Source of the DNA: Pantoea agglomerans NBRC 102470
GTDB lineage: Bacteria; Pseudomonadota; Gammaproteobacteria; Enterobacterales; Enterobacteriaceae
DNA: 64,000 nucleotides
Assembly (NCBI RefSeq): GCF_001598475.1
Contig: NZ_BCZA01000003.1
Span: 186,001 to 250,000, forward strand
Direction of reading: 5' to 3'
The position numbers and the translations under genes are program-made. The notes beneath the pieces are model-generated. The model searched no databases. It saw only the letters and a program-made list of their open reading frames with translations, and had not been told where the DNA came from. This document shows, in pieces, positions 56,793 to 64,000 of this stretch (within the stretch, counting starts at the first letter, position 1; the number at the start of each line of letters is the position of its first letter).

Positions 56793-57731
56793 GTGAACAA
56801 CGCCATCTATAACCAGATACGCATCTTCCAGAGCATTGCCCGCGAAGGGAATATTTCATCGGCAGCGCGCAAACTGGAGATTACTCCCCCCTCTGTCAGT
56901 AAGGCGCTGAAGCTACTTGAAGCGCACATCGGTCATCCGCTATTTGTGCGAACCACGCGCCGGATTGAGCTGACCGATGCCGGACAGCAGCTGCTGGAAC
57001 AAACTTCGGCAGCGGTAGCCTCGCTGGAAAAATCGCTGGAAAGCATTCGTGACCAGAATCAGGAACCGTCGGGACTGGTCAGAATCACCCTTTCGCGCTT
57101 TGCCTATCTGCTGGTGCTGAAACCTGCGATGGCCGCTTTCTGCCAGCAATATCCCGGTATTCAGCTGGAAATTTCGGTATACGATGGCACCGTTAACATC
57201 ATTGATGAACGTTTTGATCTGGGGATCCGGTTTGGCGACATTCTGGAAGGTGGCGTGGTGGCGCGCCCGCTGATGAAGCCATTTCGCGAAGGTTTGTATG
57301 CTTCTTCTGCCTACCTGGCAGCGTTCGGCATTCCAGCGTCTCCGTCTGACCTGCATCAGCACCGGCTTATCGGTTACCGGTTTATCACCAATAATCGTAT
57401 TCTGCCGCTGATTCTGGATCATCATGGCGAACAGCTGACCGTTGAGATGCCGGGTCAGTTGATGAGTAATGATATTGAGGTGATGGCTGATGGCATTCGC
57501 AACGGGCTGGGTATCGGGCGACTGTTTGAACCGGTTCATAATTTACAGCCGGATAAAGAGGCATTTATTCCGGTGATGGAGCGTTACTGGAAAACTTATC
57601 CGCCGGTTTATCTCTATTATCCTAAAAGCGCGGGTAAAACGAAAAGAGTAAAAACGTTAATCGACTTTCTGCTTAAGCACACTGCGGAATGCCCTAATGA
57701 GGGCGGGTTTTACTCTCCTTCAAGTCAATGA
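56793..57731 (+). CDS. LysR family transcriptional regulator
   Basis: This 312-residue regulator has the winged helix at the N-terminus (IFQSIAREGNISSAARKLEI; PSVSKALKLLEAHIGHPLFV) and a periplasmic-binding-like effector domain (YDGTVNIIDERFDLGIRFGD). It is divergent from the operon of the YciI-like, quinone-reductase-like, ABM and CMD genes and probably controls it. I chose the GTG at 56793 with AGGA seven bases upstream; an earlier TTG is less likely. Confidence 0.88.
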   Translation: MNNAIYNQIRIFQSIAREGNISSAARKLEITPPSVSKALKLLEAHIGHPLFVRTTRRIELTDAGQQLLEQTSAAVASLEKSLESIRDQNQEPSGLVRITLSRFAYLLVLKPAMAAFCQQYPGIQLEISVYDGTVNIIDERFDLGIRFGDILEGGVVARPLMKPFREGLYASSAYLAAFGIPASPSDLHQHRLIGYRFITNNRILPLILDHHGEQLTVEMPGQLMSNDIEVMADGIRNGLGIGRLFEPVHNLQPDKEAFIPVMERYWKTYPPVYLYYPKSAGKTKRVKTLIDFLLKHTAECPNEGGFYSPSSQ

Positions 57732-58125
57732 ATGAGGACCGACAAGAGAGCTGATCGACACAAACCAGGCTTTAGCCGAAAAAGCGGAACGACCAATGAT
57801 GGTGCTGATTTCTGCGCAGCGATAAGCCTGTATCCCACTTTAATTGAGTAATGTTGAAGGTCAGCCTGTTAACTAAAAATGGAGCGAGTTGACGATACCC
57901 ATGGCTTTCAAATCATCAATGATAATGACTCCCGTTCATACCACCTCTCGTGCATAGCAGCTTCTTACTGAATAACATTTTGCAAAATGATTATCACAAA
58001 AGTTCTTCGTGAGTCTTTCCTGGATATCCCGGCAGTGAGGATCCGCTGCATTTTACTGGCGGTGATAAAAATCGGGTGATTAATGTATGTTAAGTTAGTC
58101 CGTTTTTCGGGGATGAGGAATAGAT
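57732..58125. other. Boundary region before the AT-rich island
   Basis: About 390 bases without a supported gene. From here on the base composition becomes AT-richer, and gene content changes to island type. I see no clear att repeat, integrase or insertion-sequence end here. Confidence 0.5.
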
Positions 58126-60165
58126 ATGTTTTTGCAAATACAGGATATCATTGATCTGCAGACTCTCATTGAATCAGAGCAGGTCGAGTTTAAGTTGGCT
58201 GGTGGCAAAGACGGCAAAGGTGAGTTACCAAAAGATTTCTGGCCGACTTATTCTGCAATGGCAAATGGAAGAGGTGGCTGGGTCATCCTGGGCGTCAAGG
58301 AACAGGATGGTGAGTTCACGCCCGTCGGTGTAGTTGATTCCCAAAAGATTAAAACTGATTTATTCAATCAACTGAACGATCGCGATCGGGTCAGTGCCAA
58401 TGTAATTCGATCCGAAAAAGATGTGCAGCTGGTGAGCTTACAGGGTAAGGAGGTATTAGCTATACACATCTCTCCCGCCATGCGAAAACAAAAGCCCGTT
58501 CACTTAAAAAAATCCCCTTTTGGTAACACCTACCAGCGGCTTCATGAAGGGGATCGCGTCTGTGATGATATGACGGTTAAGCGTATGCTTGCCGAGCAAA
58601 TCCACGACAGTCGCGACAATGAAGTCCTCTCTGAGCATTATGGTTTCGACGAAGACATCGATCTTGATAGCCTGAAAGTTTACCGCAACTTACTTTCTTT
58701 AAATAATCCCCAGCATCCCTATCTAGCCTGTGAACCTTTTGAGTTACTCAAGATGGTTGGTGGGTGGAGAAAAGACCGTGAAACGGGAAAGCAGGGCATA
58801 ACACTTGCAGGAATTCTGATGTTTGGTAAGTGGGAGGCCATTACGGCTGCTTTACCTAACTATATGGTGGATTATCAGGAGCGTCCAGAGGCAAAAACGG
58901 AACTGCGCTGGGTTGACAGGATAACTCCTGACGGCACCTGGTCAGGCAACCTCTTTGATTTTTACCGCAAAGTTTATCAGAGGCTGGTTTCCGATCTCAA
59001 AGTCCCTTTTACCCTTGAGGAAGGGCAGCGTAAAACCGATACGCCAGTCCACATCGCGTTGCGCGAAGCGTTGGTTAATACGCTGGTGCACGCTGATTAC
59101 TCGGATCGGGTTTCCATTCTCATTGTTAAACGACCCGATATGTTCGGTTTTCGGAACCCAGGGCTTATGCGCCTGCCTTTAGAAGATGTGGTAGCAGGCG
59201 GTACAAGCGACTGTCGTAATCGCCTTCTGCACCAGATGTTTCTGCTTATTGGGCTGGGCGAGAAAGCCGGTTCAGGAATGCCTAAAATATTCAGTGGCTG
59301 GACGTCGGCTAACTGGAGAACACCAAAGTTATGGGAAAAACCAATACCAGCGCAGACGTTGCTCGAGCTATCAACTGCAAGTCTTATTCCTCAGCACATC
59401 CTTGACGCGTTACACCAGCAATTTGGTGAGCGGTTCAACGTGCTTGACGACTTTGAACAGGTCATTATTGCAACAGCAGCCATTGAAGGCTGGGTAAATC
59501 ATGAACGTGCATGTCAGCTAACCACTAAGCATCCACGGGAAGTTACTCTGACACTCCCCCGGCTGGAAAGTAAAGGTTTCCTCGCGTCAGCTGGGGAGCA
59601 GAAGAGCAAACATTACACGTTGCCAGGCGTATCAGTGATGACACCAGAGGAAGTCTTCTCACAGGGTGTGGTTAATGTGTTAAGCAGCTCCACACATTAT
59701 GGTGAGAGCTCCACACATAGCGTACAGGACTCCACACATATCGATGATGGCCTGACACAGCGTGATATTGCGCCAGATGACTCAGCAATGAACGAGTCTG
59801 GTCTGGAAGATGGTCATCAATACGTTATAAGGGATGAACATGGACGCATATTAAACCGCTTTATTGACTTACCTTACATAGACTCTGTAGATAATCTGAC
59901 ACAAGCGTTCCGTAATAATTTGTATGCGCAAGCGGCAGTCCCGCGTAAAAAGCTGCGACTAAAGAACAAGGATCAGATGAATACGGTGATCCTGACAGTA
60001 TGCCAGGGACATTTTATTTCAGTATCTGCGCTAGGAGAAATCCTGAACCGTAACCCTAATGCGCTGCGCCAGCAATATCTTAAGCAGCTGGTGGATCATG
60101 GGCAACTTAAGCTGGCATTTCCTCAATATAAAAATCATTCAAAGCAAGGATACAGTTCTGTATAA
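58126..60165 (+). CDS. AlbA_2/Schlafen-type ATP-binding protein
   Basis: This 679-residue protein begins with the AlbA_2 (Schlafen-like) DNA/RNA-binding domain (LIESEQVEFKLAGGKDGKGE; MANGRGGWVILGVKEQDGEF). A GHKL-type ATPase-like domain near residue 320 has HIALREALVNTLVHADYSDR and GEKAGSGMPKIF. Winged-helix-like regions follow, then a linker with three STH heptads and a further DNA-binding-like C-terminus. Such proteins often occur in defence islands, but their action is not settled. The gene is alone on its strand. Confidence 0.82.
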   Translation: MFLQIQDIIDLQTLIESEQVEFKLAGGKDGKGELPKDFWPTYSAMANGRGGWVILGVKEQDGEFTPVGVVDSQKIKTDLFNQLNDRDRVSANVIRSEKDVQLVSLQGKEVLAIHISPAMRKQKPVHLKKSPFGNTYQRLHEGDRVCDDMTVKRMLAEQIHDSRDNEVLSEHYGFDEDIDLDSLKVYRNLLSLNNPQHPYLACEPFELLKMVGGWRKDRETGKQGITLAGILMFGKWEAITAALPNYMVDYQERPEAKTELRWVDRITPDGTWSGNLFDFYRKVYQRLVSDLKVPFTLEEGQRKTDTPVHIALREALVNTLVHADYSDRVSILIVKRPDMFGFRNPGLMRLPLEDVVAGGTSDCRNRLLHQMFLLIGLGEKAGSGMPKIFSGWTSANWRTPKLWEKPIPAQTLLELSTASLIPQHILDALHQQFGERFNVLDDFEQVIIATAAIEGWVNHERACQLTTKHPREVTLTLPRLESKGFLASAGEQKSKHYTLPGVSVMTPEEVFSQGVVNVLSSSTHYGESSTHSVQDSTHIDDGLTQRDIAPDDSAMNESGLEDGHQYVIRDEHGRILNRFIDLPYIDSVDNLTQAFRNNLYAQAAVPRKKLRLKNKDQMNTVILTVCQGHFISVSALGEILNRNPNALRQQYLKQLVDHGQLKLAFPQYKNHSKQGYSSV

Positions 60166-60642
60166 GGGGGCATTGCCTCAGCAAGTGCTATGCATCAGTT
60201 TCTGTTTAATTTGTGATAGAAAGGATGAAGCAGAGGGCTATTTTATCACTCGCTTTTCCCTTGTTCTGCTGCACAATGATTAACTTTGGAGCTCGTTATA
60301 ATTTTTGTTTTTAAGGGATTACAGACTTCAGGAGAGAGTATCAGAAGGGAGAATTTGGTACCCTACAGGATTCAAACCTTCTGACCAGTCTTATGTTCTA
60401 TATACGATTTTTTTGATTTCAGTTTGTTACCTGCCCCCAGATATGCCCCCTCAACAAAGTGAGCATTCCCATAACGGAGATTTCATCACTGAATAAACTT
60501 ATGAGAGCAAATACCTGTTAATAACACTGATTTTAAAAAAGTTATTACCATCTCATATTCTGGAAATTTTGGAATGCGTCAATGAAAACATCGAAAATCT
60601 TATTTCCCCAGTGTGAAAATCGAAAAAATCATTATAATAATA
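60166..60642. other. Intergenic region with tRNA-3'-end-like remnant
   Basis: No gene is supported. On the reverse strand 60356-60386 reads like the end of a tRNA: a T-loop-like GGTTTGAATCC followed by an acceptor-like TGTAGGGTACCA. No full tRNA can be folded. Two copies of TGCCCCC lie at 60432-60438 and 60444-60450. This may be an attachment-site scar of the island. Confidence 0.35.
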
Positions 60643-61266
60643 TTATATTAAAGTATGTAAATCATTTCTTAATAAAGAATAAGAGTGTAACTTTTGTTTA
60701 AGTTTATCTCTATCAATCACACCGTTACAAAAGTCTTCATATGCTAAATCCACTCTGTTGTCGATATCCTTCAAAGCTTTAGAAAGCAATGAGCGAATAA
60801 TTCTTAATTGTCTTACTTTTATTCTTGAGGGTCTATTCAAATCTAATATTTCAATAACATAAGGTGCCGGTTCTTTTAGAGCCTGAAGAAATCCTTTACT
60901 GTCAACACAATAATATTCTTGAATATCTTCAACAAAAGGATCTATAAACCCAATCACACCATCATGGCTAGGTTTATTGAAATCTTTTTTGTCGCCTGGC
61001 CAATGATTAGATTTCAATCGATTACATTTAGGACAAGAAAGCACTAGATTCTCAGGATTATTGATGTGCTCTTTAAAATAATCCTGCGGGCGAAAGTGAT
61101 CTAACTGCATACCTTCAAAAGCGTGCTCTCTATAGTGAACATCACAGTAAACACAACTCTCTAGGCAGTCCTGTATAATTGCTTCCTTATAATGGTTATA
61201 GGCATAATAAGAACCATCTTTTTTCTTTTCGTAGCTCTTTTGCCGTTTTAGTTTTGAATAAAACAT
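60643..61266 (-). CDS. HNH endonuclease, third gene of the kinase-regulator operon
   Basis: This predicted nuclease has 207 residues. Zinc cysteines are Cys38, Cys41, Cys78 and Cys81 (CVYC and CPKC). The catalytic part is LDHFRP (Asp56-His57) with Asn73 and the trailing NRLKSNHWPGD. The style resembles PtuB/retron-type HNH nucleases (TIGR02646-like). No DNA-binding domain is added, and the C-terminal 90 residues are helical. It begins one base after the response-regulator stop, so it is translationally linked. A role as toxic effector is inferred from context. Confidence 0.85.
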   Translation of the reverse strand: MFYSKLKRQKSYEKKKDGSYYAYNHYKEAIIQDCLESCVYCDVHYREHAFEGMQLDHFRPQDYFKEHINNPENLVLSCPKCNRLKSNHWPGDKKDFNKPSHDGVIGFIDPFVEDIQEYYCVDSKGFLQALKEPAPYVIEILDLNRPSRIKVRQLRIIRSLLSKALKDIDNRVDLAYEDFCNGVIDRDKLKQKLHSYSLLRNDLHTLI

Positions 61267-61267
61267 A

Positions 61268-61900
61268 TTATATCCTTTTTATTTTGTTATAAATATCTTC
61301 AATTTTTTTTGCTGTTTCCGTAAAAAGCTCATTAACATTCTCATCGATTAAACTATCTTGCAAAACAATATTTTTCTTTCTTAAAAAATTTAGCTGGTCA
61401 AGCTCTTCTTTTTCAGCCGGAGTTATAGCACCATTTAAAAACTTCCTAAGATATTCGTCTAATTTCTCTGCTCTTTCGGACATAATATCATTGTATACAT
61501 TCTGATGCCGTCTGACTTTAGCTGTTAAAGACTCCAAAGTTTCCTCGTCAGAAAGCTCATTCTTATCAATAACATACTCAACCTCAGCCGGACCAAACTC
61601 ATTATTAAATTCATTTTTAAAAGCGGTAAAAATATAAATCGGTATTTTATGATCTAATTCTCTTATCTTCTTTGCGAGACTTTGGCCTACAAAATTAGCT
61701 TGCCCAAGTTGATTCATTTTTTCATCTAAAACAAAACCTGCAACAGAATGCATATCGTTTATCTTGATAAGCATATCCTCTAACAAAAACTCTGGGGCTA
61801 TATCTTTTAATTCAAAATCACCTCCAAAAACCTCTTGAAGAACCTCTGTGTAGGTTTCGCGAGCTTCTGAATCATCATCTATGTAAATTATCTTTTTCAT
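61268..61900 (-). CDS. Stand-alone response regulator (receiver domain plus helical tail)
   Basis: This 210-residue protein has a receiver domain. The acidic pocket is IDDDSEA (Asp8-Asp10 region), the phosphorylatable Asp59 lies in GFVLDEKM, Thr92 in IFTAF and Lys113 in IDKNE, so it appears phosphorylation-competent. After residue 125 it is helical and charged, with no DNA-binding output domain. It is between the kinase gene (10-base gap) and the HNH gene (one-base gap). It probably passes a phosphate signal to the nuclease. That is inference. Confidence 0.85.
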   Translation of the reverse strand: MKKIIYIDDDSEARETYTEVLQEVFGGDFELKDIAPEFLLEDMLIKINDMHSVAGFVLDEKMNQLGQANFVGQSLAKKIRELDHKIPIYIFTAFKNEFNNEFGPAEVEYVIDKNELSDEETLESLTAKVRRHQNVYNDIMSERAEKLDEYLRKFLNGAITPAEKEELDQLNFLRKKNIVLQDSLIDENVNELFTETAKKIEDIYNKIKRI

Positions 61901-61910
61901 TCAAGACCTC

Positions 61911-64000
61911 TTAATCTAAACAAGGAGTTGTAATTTTAAAACTTGCCCCACCTAACTCACATGTCGGTTGGGCTTCGATGACACCAGATGAGCGTGCAAT
62001 TACGAAATTTTTAACTATTGCTAAACCCATACCAGTCCCGATTTGATCACCTTTAGGGTCTTTCTTCGTGCTAAAACCAGTATCAAATATATGCTTCTCG
62101 GTCCCTGGCTCTAAACCGCGCCCACTATCTGAAAATGTAAAAATAATCTTCTTATTAATATTATCTTTTTCAAGAGTGATTTTTATTGTTCTCTCTCCTT
62201 CTCTTCTTTCTTCAAGCGCCCACATTGAGTTAGTTAAAAAGTTGATAACTGTGCTCTCCCAATCCATTTGAAAGCCTTTAACATAGAAAGACTCCTCTTC
62301 ATCCCAATTAGTAACTATATCTATTTTGCTTTTTTTGAGAGAGTTAGTAAAAACGTCTATGATACTCTTAACTATAGATTTCAGCTCAAGTTTATTCATA
62401 TGTCTTTTATCTATTTTCACGTTACTCAATGCAAAACCTGCAAAAGCAGAAATATATTTCAAACTAACATCTAAAGCATCAATTTTCTTTATTGCCTTAA
62501 CCCTGTCAATTTCCAAATCTTCATTTATTATTCTTCTTAAGACTCTAATGTTAGTTAGAGCCATACTAGATTGCTGTCTCGACTCATGACCTAAAGAAAC
62601 TGTTAATATTCCTAGCGAAGCTAAATTTGCCATAGTATCATTGAGTTTTTCCATTTTATCGATAAGCAAAGCTACATCATTATTTTCCTTTTGCTGTTTC
62701 TCAACCACCGCAAATAGACTGTTTGCTAATTTAGTCAGCTTTTTCTTATCTAATCTCTTTGAAGACAAATCGTGTTCAATTTTGTTTTTGAGAATATCGA
62801 TTTCTGAAGATGTTTTTTCTGTTCTTTCCTTGATATCTTTTAGTTCAATTTTTGGAGAGGACTCGCTTTGTGACTGTGCTTTCGAAGTTATTTCAATTTC
62901 AAATTGTTCAATAACCCTTAAAACGAATGCTCGCATATCAAAAAAAGCTTCATTTTCAATGATGCCCTCACGGTTAGCTTGGTCATTAAGTATTTGATTT
63001 TCAAATCTTGAAATAAACACAGCACCGACAACAACATTAGGACCTATTTTCCACCCCTTATCTTTGATAGCCTCAGGATTTCTAACTTTTCTTAAGCCTA
63101 AGTCCAACCAATCCCCTTTTCCTGTAGGTTCGCCGTATGGTCTAACTCTGAAATTGTCTCTGTAAATCCTAACACCTTGGTTTGCATCTAAAAAATTCCG
63201 TAGTTGCTTTAATTTGAATTGATTATCTTTGGTTGATTCACGAGGTATAAAATATAACTTAAATGATAAAGGTCCACATCTTGGAATATCTCCTCTGTTA
63301 TTAACCCAATCAGGCCAATTTAAAGGAAATTCTATCTCGGGTAGTTCATCCTTATATTTAAACCTGACTAAAAAACTTCCATCTTTATTTAGATTAGCAT
63401 TTGCTTCCCAGCGAGCAAACTTTAATATATCAGATGAATCTAATGACGTTTCATTTTCACCTTCAAATGATAGTTCAACTTTGAAATCCTCTACCTCCCT
63501 AAAAGGTGAAACTAATAACCTAAGTTCTTTTAATAGATCGTCTTTTATATATCCATTCCAATCATCTTTGAGACCAATTAAAATCAATCTCGTTCCACTT
63601 CCGGCAATCAATGCATTACCATATTTATCTGAATATGGAAAAGGGATGGAATGAATCTTATGCTTAATATCAAAAAAACTTTGATTAGTTGACTCGTATC
63701 GTCTCCAATCAACATCTATTTGAAATATTGAGTCATCACTTTCACTCTTAGTTTGAAGAATAACTCTTTTGCATAATCTGTCTATGCCTAATCGACCTAA
63801 GCCTTTTGCACCGGTTAAAACACGACCAGATAGTGAAGTGGCATTGATAGTTTTATTTTCAGTCCCAATTCTCAACCATTTTTCAATAAGTTGATCTAAA
63901 CTCATTCCATTTCCATCATCCTCGATGATCATAGTAGAAACAGGTTTAGTTAAATTAAAAAAAGATAATTTTACATTACTAGCGTCGGCATCATAAGCAT
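61911..64000 (-). CDS. Double-ATPase sensor kinase (GHKL/HSP90-like plus histidine kinase), 5' end outside the window
   Basis: The frame is open to the window edge, with 695 residues visible. The N-terminal part is a GHKL ATPase of MutL/HSP90 type: AYDADASNV, then IEDDGNGMS and GAKGLGRLGIDRL. A middle region of about 250 residues leads to a helical dimerisation part with candidate phospho-His in LGHESRQQSS. A second, histidine-kinase-type ATPase domain has N-box FLTNSMWALEE, G1 DSGRGLEPG, F-box FDTGFSTKK and G2 GTGMGLAIVKN. No membrane helix is seen, so it senses something in the cytoplasm. It is the first known gene of the operon with a response regulator and an HNH nuclease. Confidence 0.87.
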   Translation of the reverse strand, partial: AYDADASNVKLSFFNLTKPVSTMIIEDDGNGMSLDQLIEKWLRIGTENKTINATSLSGRVLTGAKGLGRLGIDRLCKRVILQTKSESDDSIFQIDVDWRRYESTNQSFFDIKHKIHSIPFPYSDKYGNALIAGSGTRLILIGLKDDWNGYIKDDLLKELRLLVSPFREVEDFKVELSFEGENETSLDSSDILKFARWEANANLNKDGSFLVRFKYKDELPEIEFPLNWPDWVNNRGDIPRCGPLSFKLYFIPRESTKDNQFKLKQLRNFLDANQGVRIYRDNFRVRPYGEPTGKGDWLDLGLRKVRNPEAIKDKGWKIGPNVVVGAVFISRFENQILNDQANREGIIENEAFFDMRAFVLRVIEQFEIEITSKAQSQSESSPKIELKDIKERTEKTSSEIDILKNKIEHDLSSKRLDKKKLTKLANSLFAVVEKQQKENNDVALLIDKMEKLNDTMANLASLGILTVSLGHESRQQSSMALTNIRVLRRIINEDLEIDRVKAIKKIDALDVSLKYISAFAGFALSNVKIDKRHMNKLELKSIVKSIIDVFTNSLKKSKIDIVTNWDEEESFYVKGFQMDWESTVINFLTNSMWALEERREGERTIKITLEKDNINKKIIFTFSDSGRGLEPGTEKHIFDTGFSTKKDPKGDQIGTGMGLAIVKNFVIARSSGVIEAQPTCELGGASFKITTPCLD

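Noticed and set aside
60356..60386. A complete tRNA gene
   Set aside because: Only the T-arm and acceptor end look right; no anticodon or D-arm can be folded, so it is reported only as a remnant.

Overview
The window looks like a chromosomal segment of an enterobacterium of the Erwiniaceae, most likely Pantoea or a close relative. This is inferred from memory of gene order and protein similarity, not from a search. The first 19.8 kb is a conserved enterobacterial block: lnt (5' end cut off), gltIJKL, ybeL (reverse strand), leuS-lptE-holA-nadD, rsfS-rlmH-mrdA-mrdB-rlpA, dacA, ybeD, lipB, lipA and tatE (reverse strand). These genes acylate lipoproteins, import glutamate/aspartate, charge tRNA-Leu, assemble LPS, load the DNA polymerase clamp, make NAD, silence and methylate ribosomes, build the rod-shaped wall, make lipoate and export folded proteins.

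From 19.9 to 26.6 kb the usual tatE-to-cspE neighbourhood is altered. The amidase ybeM sits inside a five-gene reverse-strand operon: a dihydroxyphthalate-decarboxylase-like protein, YbeM, and a polar-amino-acid ABC importer. A divergent MocR-type regulator faces the operon. A GNAT acetyltransferase and cspE follow, and crcB and pagP are not seen.

From 27 to 57.7 kb lies a patchwork of metabolic, transport and stress genes. It includes a zinc-ribbon miniprotein, the 27-residue membrane protein YohP, gntT with two GntR-like operators, an iron-type alcohol dehydrogenase, a HAD phosphatase, an RcnB-like protein, a Fur-box-linked siderophore-type binding protein, sdaC, a zinc alcohol dehydrogenase and two DUF421 proteins. 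It also includes a 1253-residue fusion (glycosidase-like, glycosyltransferase, UDP-galactopyranose-mutase-like), an AI-2E-family exporter, a lipid kinase, a CorA-type transporter, a DUF481 outer-membrane protein, and a four-gene quinone/aromatic-handling operon with a divergent LysR regulator. A 106-nt structured intergenic element lies at 46117-46222.

After about 57.7 kb the sequence becomes visibly AT-rich, and housekeeping-type codon usage is lost. This right end looks like an acquired island, probably a defence island. It holds an AlbA_2/Schlafen-type ATPase, a tRNA-3'-end-like remnant, and a tight reverse-strand operon. That operon encodes a double GHKL ATPase/histidine kinase (cut by the window end), a stand-alone response regulator and an HNH nuclease. 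It is my main candidate for an undescribed system. The trimodular sugar enzyme at 40.3-44.1 kb is the second. No rRNA, intact tRNA, CRISPR array or intact insertion sequence was seen.
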